Positions 52,364-63,141 of a stretch of DNA of 64,000 nucleotides are shown here, in pieces. Where the stretch lies: NCBI RefSeq assembly GCF_025137375.1, contig NZ_CP073720.1:8890501-8954500 (forward strand). The letters are read 5' to 3'. The notes below the pieces were generated by a model, which searched no databases, had not been told where the DNA came from, and was given only the letters and a program-made list of their open reading frames with translations. This DNA is from Dactylosporangium fulvum (GTDB taxonomy: Bacteria; Actinomycetota; Actinomycetes; Mycobacteriales; Micromonosporaceae). Position 1 is the stretch's first letter. Each line of letters opens with the position of its first letter. A program made the translations under genes and the position numbers.

Positions 52364-53488
52364 TCACGCGTGCCCGTTGAAGGCGTCGCGCATCCGGGAG
52401 AAGAAGCCGCCCTGCTTGGACAGCTCGGCGACCTCCTCGCCGCGGGACCGGGCGAACTCGCGCAGCAGGCGCTCCTGCTCCGGCTCGAGGCGCATAGGGG
52501 TGCGGACGTCGAGGTGCACGTAGAGGTCGCCGCGGCCGGTGCCGCGCAGGTGCGGCACGCCCTTGCCGCGGATGCGCAGCGTCGACGACGGCTGGGTGCC
52601 CGCCTTGACGTCGACCGTCTCCTCGCCGTCGAGGGTCTTGATGGTCAGCCGCGTGCCGAGGGCGGCGGCCGTCATCGGGACCGTGACCCGGCAGTGCAGG
52701 TCGTCGTCCTTGCGGGAGTACACGTCGTGGGGACGCTCGTGGATCTCGACGTAGAGGTCGCCGGGCGGGCCACCGCCGGGGCCGACCTCACCCTGCTGGG
52801 CCAGCCGGATCCGCATGCCGTCCTCGACCCCGGAGGGGATCTTCACGGTGAGCGTGCGGCGCGTGCGGACCCGTCCGTCGCCGCCGCAGGTCCCGCACGG
52901 GTGCGGGATGACCGTGCCGAAGCCCTGGCAGGCCGAGCACGGCCGGGCCGACACGACCTGGCCGAGGAACGTGCGCTGCACCGACTGGACCTCGCCCCGG
53001 CCGCCGCAGATCTCACAGGTCTGCGGGTGGGTGCCGGGCGCGGTGCCGGCGCCGGAGCAGGTGCCGCAGACGACCGCGGTGTCGACCGTGATCGGCGCCT
53101 CGACGCCGAACGCCGTCTCGTGCAGGTCGAGATCAAGCCGCAGGATCGCGTCGGCGCCGGGCCGGGTGCGCGGGCGCGGCCCGCGACTCGACGTCGTGCC
53201 GAAGAAGGCGTCCATGATGTCCTGGAAACCGACGAACGCGCCACCGGCCGGTCCGCCACCACCACCGGCGGGCGCCAGCGGATCGCCACCCAGGTCGACC
53301 ATCTCCCGCTTGCGCGGGTCGGACAGGACCTCGTAGGCGGCGTTGATCTCCTTGAACTTCTCCTGCGCCGCGGGGTCGGGATTGACGTCCGGGTGGAATT
53401 CGCGGGCCAACCGACGGTAGGCCCGCTTGATCTCATCGGCTGTGGAGTCCCGTTTGACGCCGAGAATCCCGTAATAATCCTTCGCCAC
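52364..53488 (-). CDS. dnaJ: Chaperone DnaJ (DnaJ2 type)
   Basis: A 374-residue DnaK co-chaperone. The J domain has the HPD motif in REFHPDVNPDP; a glycine-rich linker follows (about 75-110); the zinc-binding domain has four CxxCxGxG repeats (CGTCSGAG, CEICGGRG, CSACQGFG, CGTCGGDG). The start is GTG. It is translated downstream of hrcA in a heat-shock operon under CIRCE control. Confidence 0.96.
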   Translation of the reverse strand: MAKDYYGILGVKRDSTADEIKRAYRRLAREFHPDVNPDPAAQEKFKEINAAYEVLSDPRKREMVDLGGDPLAPAGGGGGPAGGAFVGFQDIMDAFFGTTSSRGPRPRTRPGADAILRLDLDLHETAFGVEAPITVDTAVVCGTCSGAGTAPGTHPQTCEICGGRGEVQSVQRTFLGQVVSARPCSACQGFGTVIPHPCGTCGGDGRVRTRRTLTVKIPSGVEDGMRIRLAQQGEVGPGGGPPGDLYVEIHERPHDVYSRKDDDLHCRVTVPMTAAALGTRLTIKTLDGEETVDVKAGTQPSSTLRIRGKGVPHLRGTGRGDLYVHLDVRTPMRLEPEQERLLREFARSRGEEVAELSKQGGFFSRMRDAFNGHA

Positions 53489-53520
53489 TGAGTCCTATGC
53501 CCCTGACTCGTCCATGAGTT

Positions 53521-54543
53521 TCAACTTTGCGCCAGCAGATCGCCCACGTAGCGTGCCACGGCGCGCACGGTCGCGATGTTGCCGGGGTAGTCCATGCGGG
53601 TCGGCCCCAGCACGCCCATGCCGCCCACGACCATCGCGCCCGGCCCGTAGCCCGTCGCCACGATCGATGTCCCGCGCAGGTCCTCGATCTCGTTCTCGTC
53701 GCCGATCCGGACCCGGGTCATGCTCGGCTCCACCTCACCGAAGAGCTTGAGCAGGATGACCTCCTCCTCGAGCGCCTCGAGGATCGGCCGGAGCGAGCCC
53801 TGGAAGTCGAGCAGGCCGCCGCGGGCGAGGTTGGCCGTGCCGGCGAGCGCGATGCGCTCCTCCGTACGCTCGACCAGCGTCTCCAGCAGCACCGTCGACA
53901 GGGCGGTCATCGGCGGGCGCAGGCTCGACGAGCACTCCTCGACGAGCCTCTGCACCAGCGGCGGGCTGTCGACCAGCCGCTTGCCGACGAGCTTCTCGTT
54001 GATCATGCGGCGTAGCTCGGTGACGTCGTCCGCCAGGATCGGACCGGGCAGGTCGACGAGACGCTGCTCCACCCGGCCCGTCTCGGCGATCATCACGACC
54101 ATGAGCCGGGTGGTGGAGATCGGCACGAGCTCGAAGTGCCGGACGCTCGCACGGGACAGGCTCGGATACTGCACCACGGCGACCTGCCGGGTCAGCTGCG
54201 CGAGCAGACGGACGGTGCGGTGGACCACGTCGTCGAGGTCGACCGCGCCGATCAGGAAGCGCTCGATGGCCCGCCGCTCCGCCTGGCTGAGCGGCTTGAC
54301 CCGGGACAGCTTGTCGACGAACAGCCGATATCCGGCGTCGGTGGGCACCCGGCCGGCACTGGTGTGCGGCTGCCGGATATACCCTTCCTCCTCCAGCACG
54401 GCCATGTCGTTGCGGACCGTCGCCGGTGAGACCCGCAGGTTGTGCCGCTCGACCAGCGCTTTGCTGCCGACCGGCTCCTGGGTGGCGACGTAGTCCTCGA
54501 CGATTGCGCGCAGCACCTCCAGCTTGCGCTCGTCAAGGGCCAT
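53521..54543 (-). CDS. hrcA: Heat-inducible transcription repressor HrcA
   Basis: A 340-residue repressor of class I heat-shock genes. The N-terminal winged helix (VGSKALVERHNLRVSPATVR, NDMAVLEEEGYIRQPHTSAG) binds CIRCE; the rest is the dimerisation and GAF-like region. Its ATG is preceded by GAGGAGGTG. A perfect CIRCE site lies 17 bases upstream, so HrcA autoregulates its own operon with dnaJ. Confidence 0.96.
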   Translation of the reverse strand: MALDERKLEVLRAIVEDYVATQEPVGSKALVERHNLRVSPATVRNDMAVLEEEGYIRQPHTSAGRVPTDAGYRLFVDKLSRVKPLSQAERRAIERFLIGAVDLDDVVHRTVRLLAQLTRQVAVVQYPSLSRASVRHFELVPISTTRLMVVMIAETGRVEQRLVDLPGPILADDVTELRRMINEKLVGKRLVDSPPLVQRLVEECSSSLRPPMTALSTVLLETLVERTEERIALAGTANLARGGLLDFQGSLRPILEALEEEVILLKLFGEVEPSMTRVRIGDENEIEDLRGTSIVATGYGPGAMVVGGMGVLGPTRMDYPGNIATVRAVARYVGDLLAQS

Positions 54544-54559
54544 GGCACCTCCTCGAAGA

Positions 54560-54586
54560 CTGGCACTCCCGCGTAGTGAGTGCCAG
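54560..54586 (-). promoter_or_regulatory. CIRCE operator
   Basis: Inverted repeat CTGGCACTC-N9-GAGTGCCAG, a 9-9-9 arrangement matching the CIRCE consensus (TTAGCACTC-N9-GAGTGCTAA), immediately upstream of hrcA. It is bound by HrcA to repress the hrcA-dnaJ operon until heat shock. Confidence 0.95.
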
Positions 54587-54726
54587 TCTACGTCGCCGCG
54601 GCGACCCACGCGATGATCGTTATGTGCACAATGGGTCTCTTGGGGCATGGTCTGGGCAAAGTTTGTCGAGAACAAGTCATGCCGTGTCGCTGGCGTGACT
54701 TGATCGGGCCACCTACCGTGACCCCC

Positions 54727-55308
54727 ATGAGTGAACCACCTCGCCCGGGGGACTACGGCTCTCCGTCGGACCCCAACTCCACGCCTCCCTCGTACTCGGT
54801 GCCGGGCGAGGCCCCCGGAACCGCGTACCCGCCGCCCACCTCCGGTGCCGGCTACGGCCCGCCGCCCACCTCCGGCGCGGGCTACCAACAGCCGGGCTAC
54901 CAGCAGCCGGGCAACGCCTACGGCGCGGGTTACCAGCCGGGCGCCTACGGTGCCCCGGGTGGCGCGCCGGCCGGCTACGCCAACAGCGACGAGAAGACCT
55001 GGGCGCTCATCGCGCACTTCGGCGGCATCGTGGTCGGCTTCATCGCCCCGCTCGTCGCGCTGCTCGTGAAGGGCAACGAGTCGCCCACGGTGAAAGCGCA
55101 CGCCAACGAGTCCCTGAACTTCCAGCTCACCTGGGGCGTCGGCGCCATGATCATCGCCGTGATCCTCGGGGTCTGCTCGTTCGGCATCCTGATCTTCCTG
55201 CCGTTCCTCGTGTGGATCTTCATCCTCGTCTTCGCGATCATCGCCGGCATGAAGGCCAACAACGGCGAGCTGTACCGCTACCCGGCCACCTTCCGTTTCC
55301 TCAAGTAA
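54727..55308 (+). CDS. DUF4870 family membrane protein with Pro/Gln/Tyr-rich N-terminus
   Basis: A 193-residue protein. The first 90 residues are low-complexity PPxxGxGY repeats (PPPTSGAGYGPPPTSGAGYQ, then QPGYQQPG), like those of actinobacterial membrane proteins clustering at septa or poles. The remainder is DUF4870: EKTWALIAHFGGIVVGFIAP, HANESLNFQLTWGVG and about three membrane helices. Function is unknown. It is divergent from hrcA; the CIRCE site lies between. Confidence 0.85.
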   Translation: MSEPPRPGDYGSPSDPNSTPPSYSVPGEAPGTAYPPPTSGAGYGPPPTSGAGYQQPGYQQPGNAYGAGYQPGAYGAPGGAPAGYANSDEKTWALIAHFGGIVVGFIAPLVALLVKGNESPTVKAHANESLNFQLTWGVGAMIIAVILGVCSFGILIFLPFLVWIFILVFAIIAGMKANNGELYRYPATFRFLK

Positions 55309-55317
55309 TCCGTCCGA

Positions 55318-55365
55318 TCGTGGCGCGCGCCCGCCGATCACCCTAAGTGATAGCGCGCGCCACGA
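55318..55365. terminator. Convergent 13-bp-arm hairpin
   Basis: Arms TCGTGGCGCGCGC and GCGCGCGCCACGA flank a 22-base loop between the DUF4870 gene and hemW, overlapping the final hemW codons. It probably terminates in both directions. Confidence 0.75.
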
Positions 55366-56539
55366 GGTCGGCCAGCAGCCGGCCCCGCAGCGTCAGCACC
55401 GCCCGGCCCGCCTCGAAGGCGGCGGCGTCGAGCTGACCGTCCGCCAGGCAGTCCCGCGCACCGGCCAGCCCCTCCGGGGAGAGCACCGGCAGCGGCAGCC
55501 CGTCCGAGAGCCTGATCCGCAGCAGCACGTCCTCCATGTGACGTTCTTCCGGCGTCAGTACCTCACGTGCCTGCCCCGGCGACACCCCGTCCGCGAGCCG
55601 CGCCGCATACGTGTGCGGGTGTTTCACGTTCCACCAGCGCACACCGCCGATGTGGCTGTGCGCGCCGGGCCCGAGCCCCCACCAGTCGCCGCCCCGCCAG
55701 TACAGCTCGTTGTGCCGGCAGGGCGACTCCCGTGACCAGTTGGACACCTCGTACCAGCCGAAGCCGGCGGCCGTGAGCGTCTCCTCCGCCGCCAGGTATC
55801 GGTCGGCGGCCACGTCGTCGTCGGGATAGGGCAGCTCACCGCGGCGCATCCGGGCGGCCATGCGGGTGCCGTCCTCGACGATGAGCGCGTATGCGCTGAC
55901 GTGGTCCACGCCGGCGTCGATCGCCGTGCGCAGCGAGGACGCGAAGTCCTCGGCACGCTCCCCGGGTGTGCCGTAGATGAGATCGAGATTCACGCGGGAG
56001 AATCCGGCGGCGTGCGCCTCGGCGACCGCGGCCGCCGGCCGTCCCGGCGTGTGGCGCCGGTCCAGGACGGCGAGCACCTGCGACGCGACCGACTGCATGC
56101 CGAGCGAGATCCGGTTGAACCCGGCCGCCCGCAGCTCGCGCAGCGCCGCGAGGTCGACCGACTCGGGATTGGCCTCGGTGGTGACCTCAGCGTCGGCCGC
56201 GAGGCCCCAGGTCCGGTCGATGCCCTCGAGGATGCGGCCCAGCTCGGCCGGCGGCAGCAGCGTGGGCGTGCCGCCGCCGAAGAACACCGTGTCGACGCGC
56301 GGCGGCCGGACCACCTTGGCCGCCAGGGCCAGCTCGTCGAGGACCTGCTCGACGTAGCCGGTGCTCACCACGCCCTCGCTCGCCGTATAGGTGTTGAAGT
56401 CGCAGTAGCCGCAGCGCGTGGCGCAGAACGGAACGTGGACGTAGACGCCGAAGCCGCTCGCGCCGGCGACGTCGGCGACACCGTCGGGCAACGAACCGTC
56501 GGGTGGGATCGGCTCGCCTTCTGGCAGTGCTCCGGGCAT
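55343..56539 (-). CDS. hemW: Heme chaperone HemW (HemN-like radical SAM protein)
   Basis: A 398-residue radical SAM protein from an ATG beginning MPGALPEGEP. The iron-sulfur motif is C39-x3-C43-x2-C46 (CATRCGYC), and the HemW-specific pattern HNELYWRGGDWWGLGPGAHS follows. Members bind heme and deliver it to targets rather than acting as coproporphyrinogen dehydrogenases. An upstream ATG would overlap the divergent crotonase gene. It is a conserved backbone gene downstream of lepA. Confidence 0.92.
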   Translation of the reverse strand: MPGALPEGEPIPPDGSLPDGVADVAGASGFGVYVHVPFCATRCGYCDFNTYTASEGVVSTGYVEQVLDELALAAKVVRPPRVDTVFFGGGTPTLLPPAELGRILEGIDRTWGLAADAEVTTEANPESVDLAALRELRAAGFNRISLGMQSVASQVLAVLDRRHTPGRPAAAVAEAHAAGFSRVNLDLIYGTPGERAEDFASSLRTAIDAGVDHVSAYALIVEDGTRMAARMRRGELPYPDDDVAADRYLAAEETLTAAGFGWYEVSNWSRESPCRHNELYWRGGDWWGLGPGAHSHIGGVRWWNVKHPHTYAARLADGVSPGQAREVLTPEERHMEDVLLRIRLSDGLPLPVLSPEGLAGARDCLADGQLDAAAFEAGRAVLTLRGRLLADLVARAIT

Positions 56540-56556
56540 TTCACTAGTGTGCCCGC

Positions 56557-57330
56557 ATGTCTCTCGTGCGGTCACAAACCGAGCGGGGCGTGGCGACGCT
56601 CACCCTCGACAGCCCGTCCAACCGAAACGCGCTGTCGACGGCCCTGATCGAGGAGCTGCTCGCGGCGCTCGCGGCCGCGGAGGCCGACGGCACCGTGCGG
56701 GTCGTCGTGCTCTCCCACACCGGTCCCGTCTTCTGCTCCGGCGCCGATCTCAAGGAGACGGCGGCCGCCTTCGGCACCGGAAAGCCGCCGATCAACCGGC
56801 TCGGCGAGGTCCTGACGGCCATCTGGGAGGGCCGCAAGCCGGTGGTCGCACGGGTGGCCGGCCCGGCGCGCGCCGGCGGCCTGGGCCTCATCGCGGCCGC
56901 GGACCTGGCGGTCTGCACCCTGGACGCCACGTTCGCGTTCTCGGAGGTCCGCATCGGCGTCATCCCCGCAGTGATCTCCGCCACAGTGCTGCCCCGGCTG
57001 TCACCGCGGGCGGCCGCCGAGTTGTTCCTCACCGGGGACACCTTCGACGGCGCACGGGCTGCCGAGGTGGGCCTGGTGACCGCCGCGGTGGACGCGGCCT
57101 CGCTCGACGCGGCGGTCGCCGGCTACGTCGCGGCGCTGGTCCGCGGAGCGCCCGGCGCCCTCGCGGGCACCAGACAGCTCCTGCGCCGACGGAAATCGGA
57201 CACGTTCCGTGACGACGTGGCGGAACTGACCGAACTGTCCGTCCAATACTTCGGATCGAGCGAAGGGGTCGAGGGAATCCTCGCCTTTCGGGAGAAACGA
57301 GACCCGAATTGGATCCCGGATGGGGCGTGA
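56557..57330 (+). CDS. Enoyl-CoA hydratase/isomerase family (crotonase) protein
   Basis: A 257-residue crotonase-fold protein: the oxyanion-hole pattern SGADLKE, the GGLGLIAAADLAV region and SEVRIGVIPAVISATVL. The first catalytic glutamate of classic hydratases (in GGGxE) is replaced by Gly-Leu-Gly; the second (SE) is kept. This profile resembles methylglutaconyl-CoA-hydratase relatives. The ATG is 17 bases from the divergent hemW start, so both promoters must overlap. Substrate is unknown. Confidence 0.87.
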   Translation: MSLVRSQTERGVATLTLDSPSNRNALSTALIEELLAALAAAEADGTVRVVVLSHTGPVFCSGADLKETAAAFGTGKPPINRLGEVLTAIWEGRKPVVARVAGPARAGGLGLIAAADLAVCTLDATFAFSEVRIGVIPAVISATVLPRLSPRAAAELFLTGDTFDGARAAEVGLVTAAVDAASLDAAVAGYVAALVRGAPGALAGTRQLLRRRKSDTFRDDVAELTELSVQYFGSSEGVEGILAFREKRDPNWIPDGA

Positions 57331-57391
57331 CGTCCGAATCTGGTAGCGGCGGGAACGTACGCTGGTCGAGTTCTCTTGGCGGGAGGTGACG

Positions 57392-58297
57392 ATGCGTGTC
57401 CGGCGGGCGGTCACGGTGACGGCGGTGGTCGCCGTCGCCATGGTCATCGGCGCCTATTTCGTCCTGCGGCACATCGGCGAAAATCTGCCGTTGCGCATCC
57501 CGATGGGCAGGGCGTGTGTCGTCAATGCCGGCGACGCCTCGGCCAACGCCGCCTCCGGCTCGGCCGCGAGTTCCGGCGCGGTGGCGCTGGACGCCGAGCA
57601 GATCGCCAACGCCGCGACGATCACCGCCGTGGGCATCACACGCAAGATCCCGCACCGCGGGCTGGTCGTCGCGCTGGCGACCGCCTGGCAGGAGTCCAAG
57701 CTGGAGAACCTCTCCGGCGGCGACCGCGACTCCATCGGCCTCTTCCAGCAGCGCCCCAGTCAGGGCTGGGGCAAACCGGAGCAGATCGCCGACCCGCGCT
57801 ATGCGGCGAACGCCTTCTACACCGGCCTGCTCAAGGTCAAGGGCTGGGAGCAGATGCGGGTCACCGACGCCGCCCAGGCGGTGCAGCGCAGCGCCCACCC
57901 GGAGGCCTACGAGAAGTGGGCCGACGAGTCGGAGATCATGGTGCGCGCGCTGACCGGCGAGGTCACCGGCGCGGTGGCGTGCAGCGTCACCGAGGACGGC
58001 AGCCACGGCCCCGAGGCCGCCAAGGCACTCGGCGCGAGCCTGAAGCTCGACTGGGGCAACATCGGCACCGCCGACGTCGCCGACCTCGTCGGCGTGGCGC
58101 TGAAGGTCCGCGAGCCGAAGACCGGCTGGCAGTATGCACACTGGCTGGTCGCTCATGCCCAGGAGCACGGCGTCAAGCGGGTCGTCTTCAACGACATGCA
58201 GTGGACGGCCGACAGCGGTGAGTGGGCGCGGGTCACGGAGCGTGGTGGCATCAATGCCGGTCCGGCGGGCGAGCGGGTCGTCGCCGAGGTCTACTGA
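57392..58297 (+). CDS. Lysozyme-like wall protein with extra C-terminal domain
   Basis: A 301-residue exported protein starting at ATG after GGGAGGTGACG. Residues 5-25 form an uncleaved anchor or signal helix. The catalytic-like domain (about 70-190) matches that of the riboswitch-controlled hydrolase near 4 kb: ALATAWQESKLENL, then RDSIGLFQQRPSQGWG and AAQAVQRSAHPEAYEKW. An additional C-terminal domain (about 210-301; HWLVAHAQEHGVKRVVFNDM) resembles the extracellular domain found at the end of other actinobacterial wall proteins. No riboswitch precedes it. Confidence 0.83.
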   Translation: MRVRRAVTVTAVVAVAMVIGAYFVLRHIGENLPLRIPMGRACVVNAGDASANAASGSAASSGAVALDAEQIANAATITAVGITRKIPHRGLVVALATAWQESKLENLSGGDRDSIGLFQQRPSQGWGKPEQIADPRYAANAFYTGLLKVKGWEQMRVTDAAQAVQRSAHPEAYEKWADESEIMVRALTGEVTGAVACSVTEDGSHGPEAAKALGASLKLDWGNIGTADVADLVGVALKVREPKTGWQYAHWLVAHAQEHGVKRVVFNDMQWTADSGEWARVTERGGINAGPAGERVVAEVY

Positions 58298-58433
58298 AAG
58301 GCCTTGACGTTCCGCGCGACCAGCGGGTTGTCGCCCGTTCGTACATTGTCAGGTGGCCAACTCCCGAGTCGGACGGATATGCACCTCGCGTTACGATCGG
58401 TCGTTCCCTCGTTGGCAAAAGTAAGGGGAGGAC

Positions 58434-59354
58434 ATGACGTCCGCTGCACCCGATTACGACGGTCTCACCGGCTATGAGCCGATCAGCGAGGCCGACCGTA
58501 AGGAGTTCCTGGATCAGGGCTTCCTGCTGGTCCGCAACGTCCTGAAGGAAGACCACCGCGCGCAGCTCGAAGCCGCGATGGACCGGGTCTACGCCGAGGA
58601 GAAAGCGGCCGGCTCCAGCAGCATGAAGAAGGACGGCACGCTGCACCTGCTGGGCTTCCTGACGCGTGACGACCTCTTCGGGCACCTGCTGACCCAGCCG
58701 ACCCTCTTCCCCTACATGTGGGGCCTGGCCGGCTGGAACATCTACACGCACCACAACCACCTCGACGTCACGCCTCCGACGTCCGAGGAGGAGCCGCCCT
58801 CGTGGGGCTGGCACCAGGACGGGTACCGGCAGAACTCCGACCCGGAGACCATGGACCCGAACCTGCCTCGGCCGATGTTCTCGCTGAAGATCGCCTACGT
58901 CATCTCCGACCTGTCGGAGACGGGCCGGGGCGCCACCAAGGTCATCCCGGGCAGCCACCTCTGGAACTCACTGCCCCGTCCGGCCGACACCACGGTGCAC
59001 AACCCCGACCCCGAGGGCACCGTCGAGATCACGGCCAACCCGGGTGACTGCTTCATCTTCGACCGGCGCCTCTGGCACTCCCGGTCGCCGAACTACTCGG
59101 ACGTCACCCGCAAGATGCTGTTCATCGGCTACACCTACCGGTGGATCCGCAACCTGGACGACATGCCGATCGACTACAACAGCGAGTGGTGGGCCAACCG
59201 CACGCCGGTCCAGCGCCAGCTCTGCGGCGAGGCGACGCACACGGCGAACCACTGGGGCATCAACTGGAACGGGTACATCGACGAGGAGATCCCGCTCCGC
59301 AAGGAACTCAAGACGCGCGGCCTCCTCGACCGCTCCGTCCCCTGGCTCCGCTAG
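58434..59354 (+). CDS. Phytanoyl-CoA dioxygenase (PhyH) family protein
   Basis: A 306-residue iron(II)/2-oxoglutarate dioxygenase. The facial triad is seen as His and Asp in WGWHQDGYR and the distal His in RRLWHSRSPN; the following RKMLFIGYTYRW supplies the 2-oxoglutarate-binding arginine. The start is ATG close behind GGGGAGGA. Related enzymes hydroxylate lipids, ectoine or natural-product intermediates, and no pathway gene is next to it, so the substrate is open. Confidence 0.88.
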   Translation: MTSAAPDYDGLTGYEPISEADRKEFLDQGFLLVRNVLKEDHRAQLEAAMDRVYAEEKAAGSSSMKKDGTLHLLGFLTRDDLFGHLLTQPTLFPYMWGLAGWNIYTHHNHLDVTPPTSEEEPPSWGWHQDGYRQNSDPETMDPNLPRPMFSLKIAYVISDLSETGRGATKVIPGSHLWNSLPRPADTTVHNPDPEGTVEITANPGDCFIFDRRLWHSRSPNYSDVTRKMLFIGYTYRWIRNLDDMPIDYNSEWWANRTPVQRQLCGEATHTANHWGINWNGYIDEEIPLRKELKTRGLLDRSVPWLR

Positions 59355-59409
59355 TCCCCTGCTGCTGACCCGCGCGGCCCGACCTGACGGGCGCCGCGTC
59401 GGAGTCGGG

Positions 59410-59467
59410 CCATGATCGAGGGAAAGATTCGGCTGCCTCAGCGACCGAATCCTTCCCTCGATCATGG
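59410..59467. terminator. 23-bp-arm hairpin with CATGATC core
   Basis: Arms beginning CCATGATCGAGGGAAAG and their complement pair over 23 bp with one mismatch and a 12-base loop. It lies between the convergent PhyH and GlsB-like genes. It shares CATGATC with palindromes near 15.7, 15.9 and 37.6 kb. Confidence 0.82.
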
Positions 59468-59561
59468 TGCAAGGAAACTCGAGCGACACGGAGCCGAGCG
59501 CAGACAGCGCAAGGCCCCCGAACCCGAAAGGGCCGGGGGCCGGACGCTTTGTAGCGCTACG

Positions 59562-59843
59562 TTACGGCAGCGTACGGCGACCGCGGCCGGAAACACCGAC
59601 CACCAGGGCCACGCCGACGGCGGCCAGGATGACCTGGACCAGCAGCTCGCCCCAGTCGACACCCGGGGTGTCGGTGGCGATGCCGATCGCGTTGGCGATC
59701 ACGGTGCCCAGCAGCGCGGCGACGACGCCGATGACCATCGTCAGCCAGATCGGAATGCTCTGCCGGCCGGGGACGACCAGCCGCCCGAGCGCACCGATGA
59801 TCAGACCGATAATCAGCGCGGTGATGATTCCGGTGACAGTCAC
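59562..59843 (-). CDS. GlsB/YeaQ/YmgE family membrane protein
   Basis: A 93-residue protein with three membrane helices and the family glycine pattern GLIIGALGRLVVPGRQ. Start is GTG close behind GAGGAG. Members accumulate under osmotic or envelope stress; mechanism is unknown. It is separately transcribed on the minus strand after a hairpin. Confidence 0.9.
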   Translation of the reverse strand: MTVTGIITALIIGLIIGALGRLVVPGRQSIPIWLTMVIGVVAALLGTVIANAIGIATDTPGVDWGELLVQVILAAVGVALVVGVSGRGRRTLP

Positions 59844-59909
59844 GGTCTCCTCCTCAGAACCTCAACCAGGGGGTTGTGCTTTGCGGTTGAGCTTCTATTG
59901 CCCACCGGC

Positions 59910-60409
59910 TCAGGGGACCAAACGGACAGACGATCGGCTCGTCATCACATCGCGCAACACCGCATCCATGGTTCGAAATGCCATCTCGGGCGGGCTGTCC
60001 AGGCGGAACCAGGCATACTCGCTGGCCTCGGCCGGATCAAGGGTGATCTCGCCGGTCGCGATCGTGGCGAGCCAGAAACAGTCGAGCACGGGCAGCGATT
60101 CACCCTGAAACTCGTACGCGCCAATATACATACCGGCAAAATCGCCCAATTCGATCTCGACGCCCAGTTCCTCGCGGGCCTCCCGGACCGCCGCCGAGGC
60201 CGGGTGCTCGAAGCTGTCGCAGAACCCGCTCGGCAGGTCCCAGTGCCCCTCCCGCGGCGGCCGCACGCGCCGGATCGCGAGGAACTCGTCGCCGCGGAGC
60301 AGCACCACCCCGCCGGAAGGACGGGGATTGACGTAGGTGGCGTACGAGCAGGCGCCGCACACGACCGGCGGCGCCTGCGTCAGCACCCCGCCGCAGCGGG
60401 GACAGTGCC

Positions 60410-60413
<4 letters not shown>
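59910..60413 (-). CDS. NUDIX hydrolase with zinc ribbon
   Basis: A 167-residue protein. The N-terminal zinc ribbon has C4-x2-C7 and C19-x2-C22; the catalytic NUDIX box is GFCDSFEHPASAAVREAREE followed by LG. Zinc-ribbon NUDIX proteins resemble NudC-like NADH or nucleotide pyrophosphatases, but substrate is not settled. Its ATG overlaps the lepA stop (ATGA), so it is co-translated with lepA. Confidence 0.9.
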
Positions 60414-62287
<1,874 letters not shown>

Positions 62288-62396
62288 AGGCGTCCGTTCT
62301 CCGTACGGGCTTGGGGATCTCGTACATCGTCCCACGCCCGCGCCGTTCCTCCACGCCCCCGGCCACCCTGAGCCTCGACGGCCTGCTCACGCCGGT

Positions 62397-62422
62397 CGGG
62401 CGGCCTGCTGGCAGGCCGCCCG
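62397..62422 (-). terminator. 12-bp-stem hairpin before lepA
   Basis: CGGGCGGCCTGC and its complement form a perfect 12-bp stem with only TG between, 13 bases downstream of the YbjN gene stop. It likely terminates that gene so that lepA has its own promoter. Confidence 0.75.
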
Positions 62423-62434
62423 CCGACAGCGGCG

Positions 62435-62971
62435 CTAGAGCAGCGCGCCCTCGTCGTGGAGCCAGTCGACGAAGCCCATGGCGACCACGGCGGCGCAGTC
62501 GACCAGCTCGGCGATCAGGGCGTCGTGGACGCCGGAGAGCAGCGGGACCTGCATCTCGGCGTAGATCGGCAGCTGGCCGCGGTCCGTCGGGTCGCCGACG
62601 TAGGCCTTGTAGAAGCGCCGTGTGTGGTTCCACTCGTTGACCACACGGTAGGACCGGTCGGCCCAGTCCGGCGGGACCGTCGCGTGCGGCCGCGCCCGGA
62701 TGACCAGGATCTCGTCGGACGGCCCCTCGAGCGCGAACAGCACCGCGTGGCGCTCCCAGAGCGCGAGCAGGCTGCCGTCACCGTCGGTCAGGTATCGGAT
62801 CTCGAGCTGCTCGAGAGCCTGCGCCACCCGCTGCAGCGTCACCGGCGCGATCCGGGCGACGTCGTCGTGGGCTCCGTCGCACGCTCCGACGGCCTTCGGG
62901 GTCTCGTCCTCCCGCGGCAACTGAGCGACGTTGGTCCGCGTCTGCTCGACTCGCCATGGCCACCTTGGCAT
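62435..62971 (-). CDS. YbjN domain-containing protein
   Basis: A 178-residue protein with a YbjN-like (type III secretion chaperone-like) fold: VAQALEQLEIRYLTDGDGSL, then FYKAYVGDPTDRGQLPIYAE and AELVDCAAVVAMGFVDWLHD. The ATG follows GGGAG at nine bases. YbjN proteins modulate motility and stress in enterics; in actinobacteria the role is unknown. Confidence 0.83.
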   Translation of the reverse strand: MPRWPWRVEQTRTNVAQLPREDETPKAVGACDGAHDDVARIAPVTLQRVAQALEQLEIRYLTDGDGSLLALWERHAVLFALEGPSDEILVIRARPHATVPPDWADRSYRVVNEWNHTRRFYKAYVGDPTDRGQLPIYAEMQVPLLSGVHDALIAELVDCAAVVAMGFVDWLHDEGALL

Positions 62972-63141
62972 CGTTCCGCGCTCCCTGCTCCCCCGTGCGC
63001 CTCCACCCGCATGTGCGGTCCGTCGCCGCTTGTGTTCGCTCGGCGGTAGACCCGAAAGAGGACGGTACCCGTTCGGTCGAGTTTCGGCAGCCCCCAATTT
63101 CACCCTTGCACCACCCGTTCGGGTGAGGGTCTTACAGCCGT

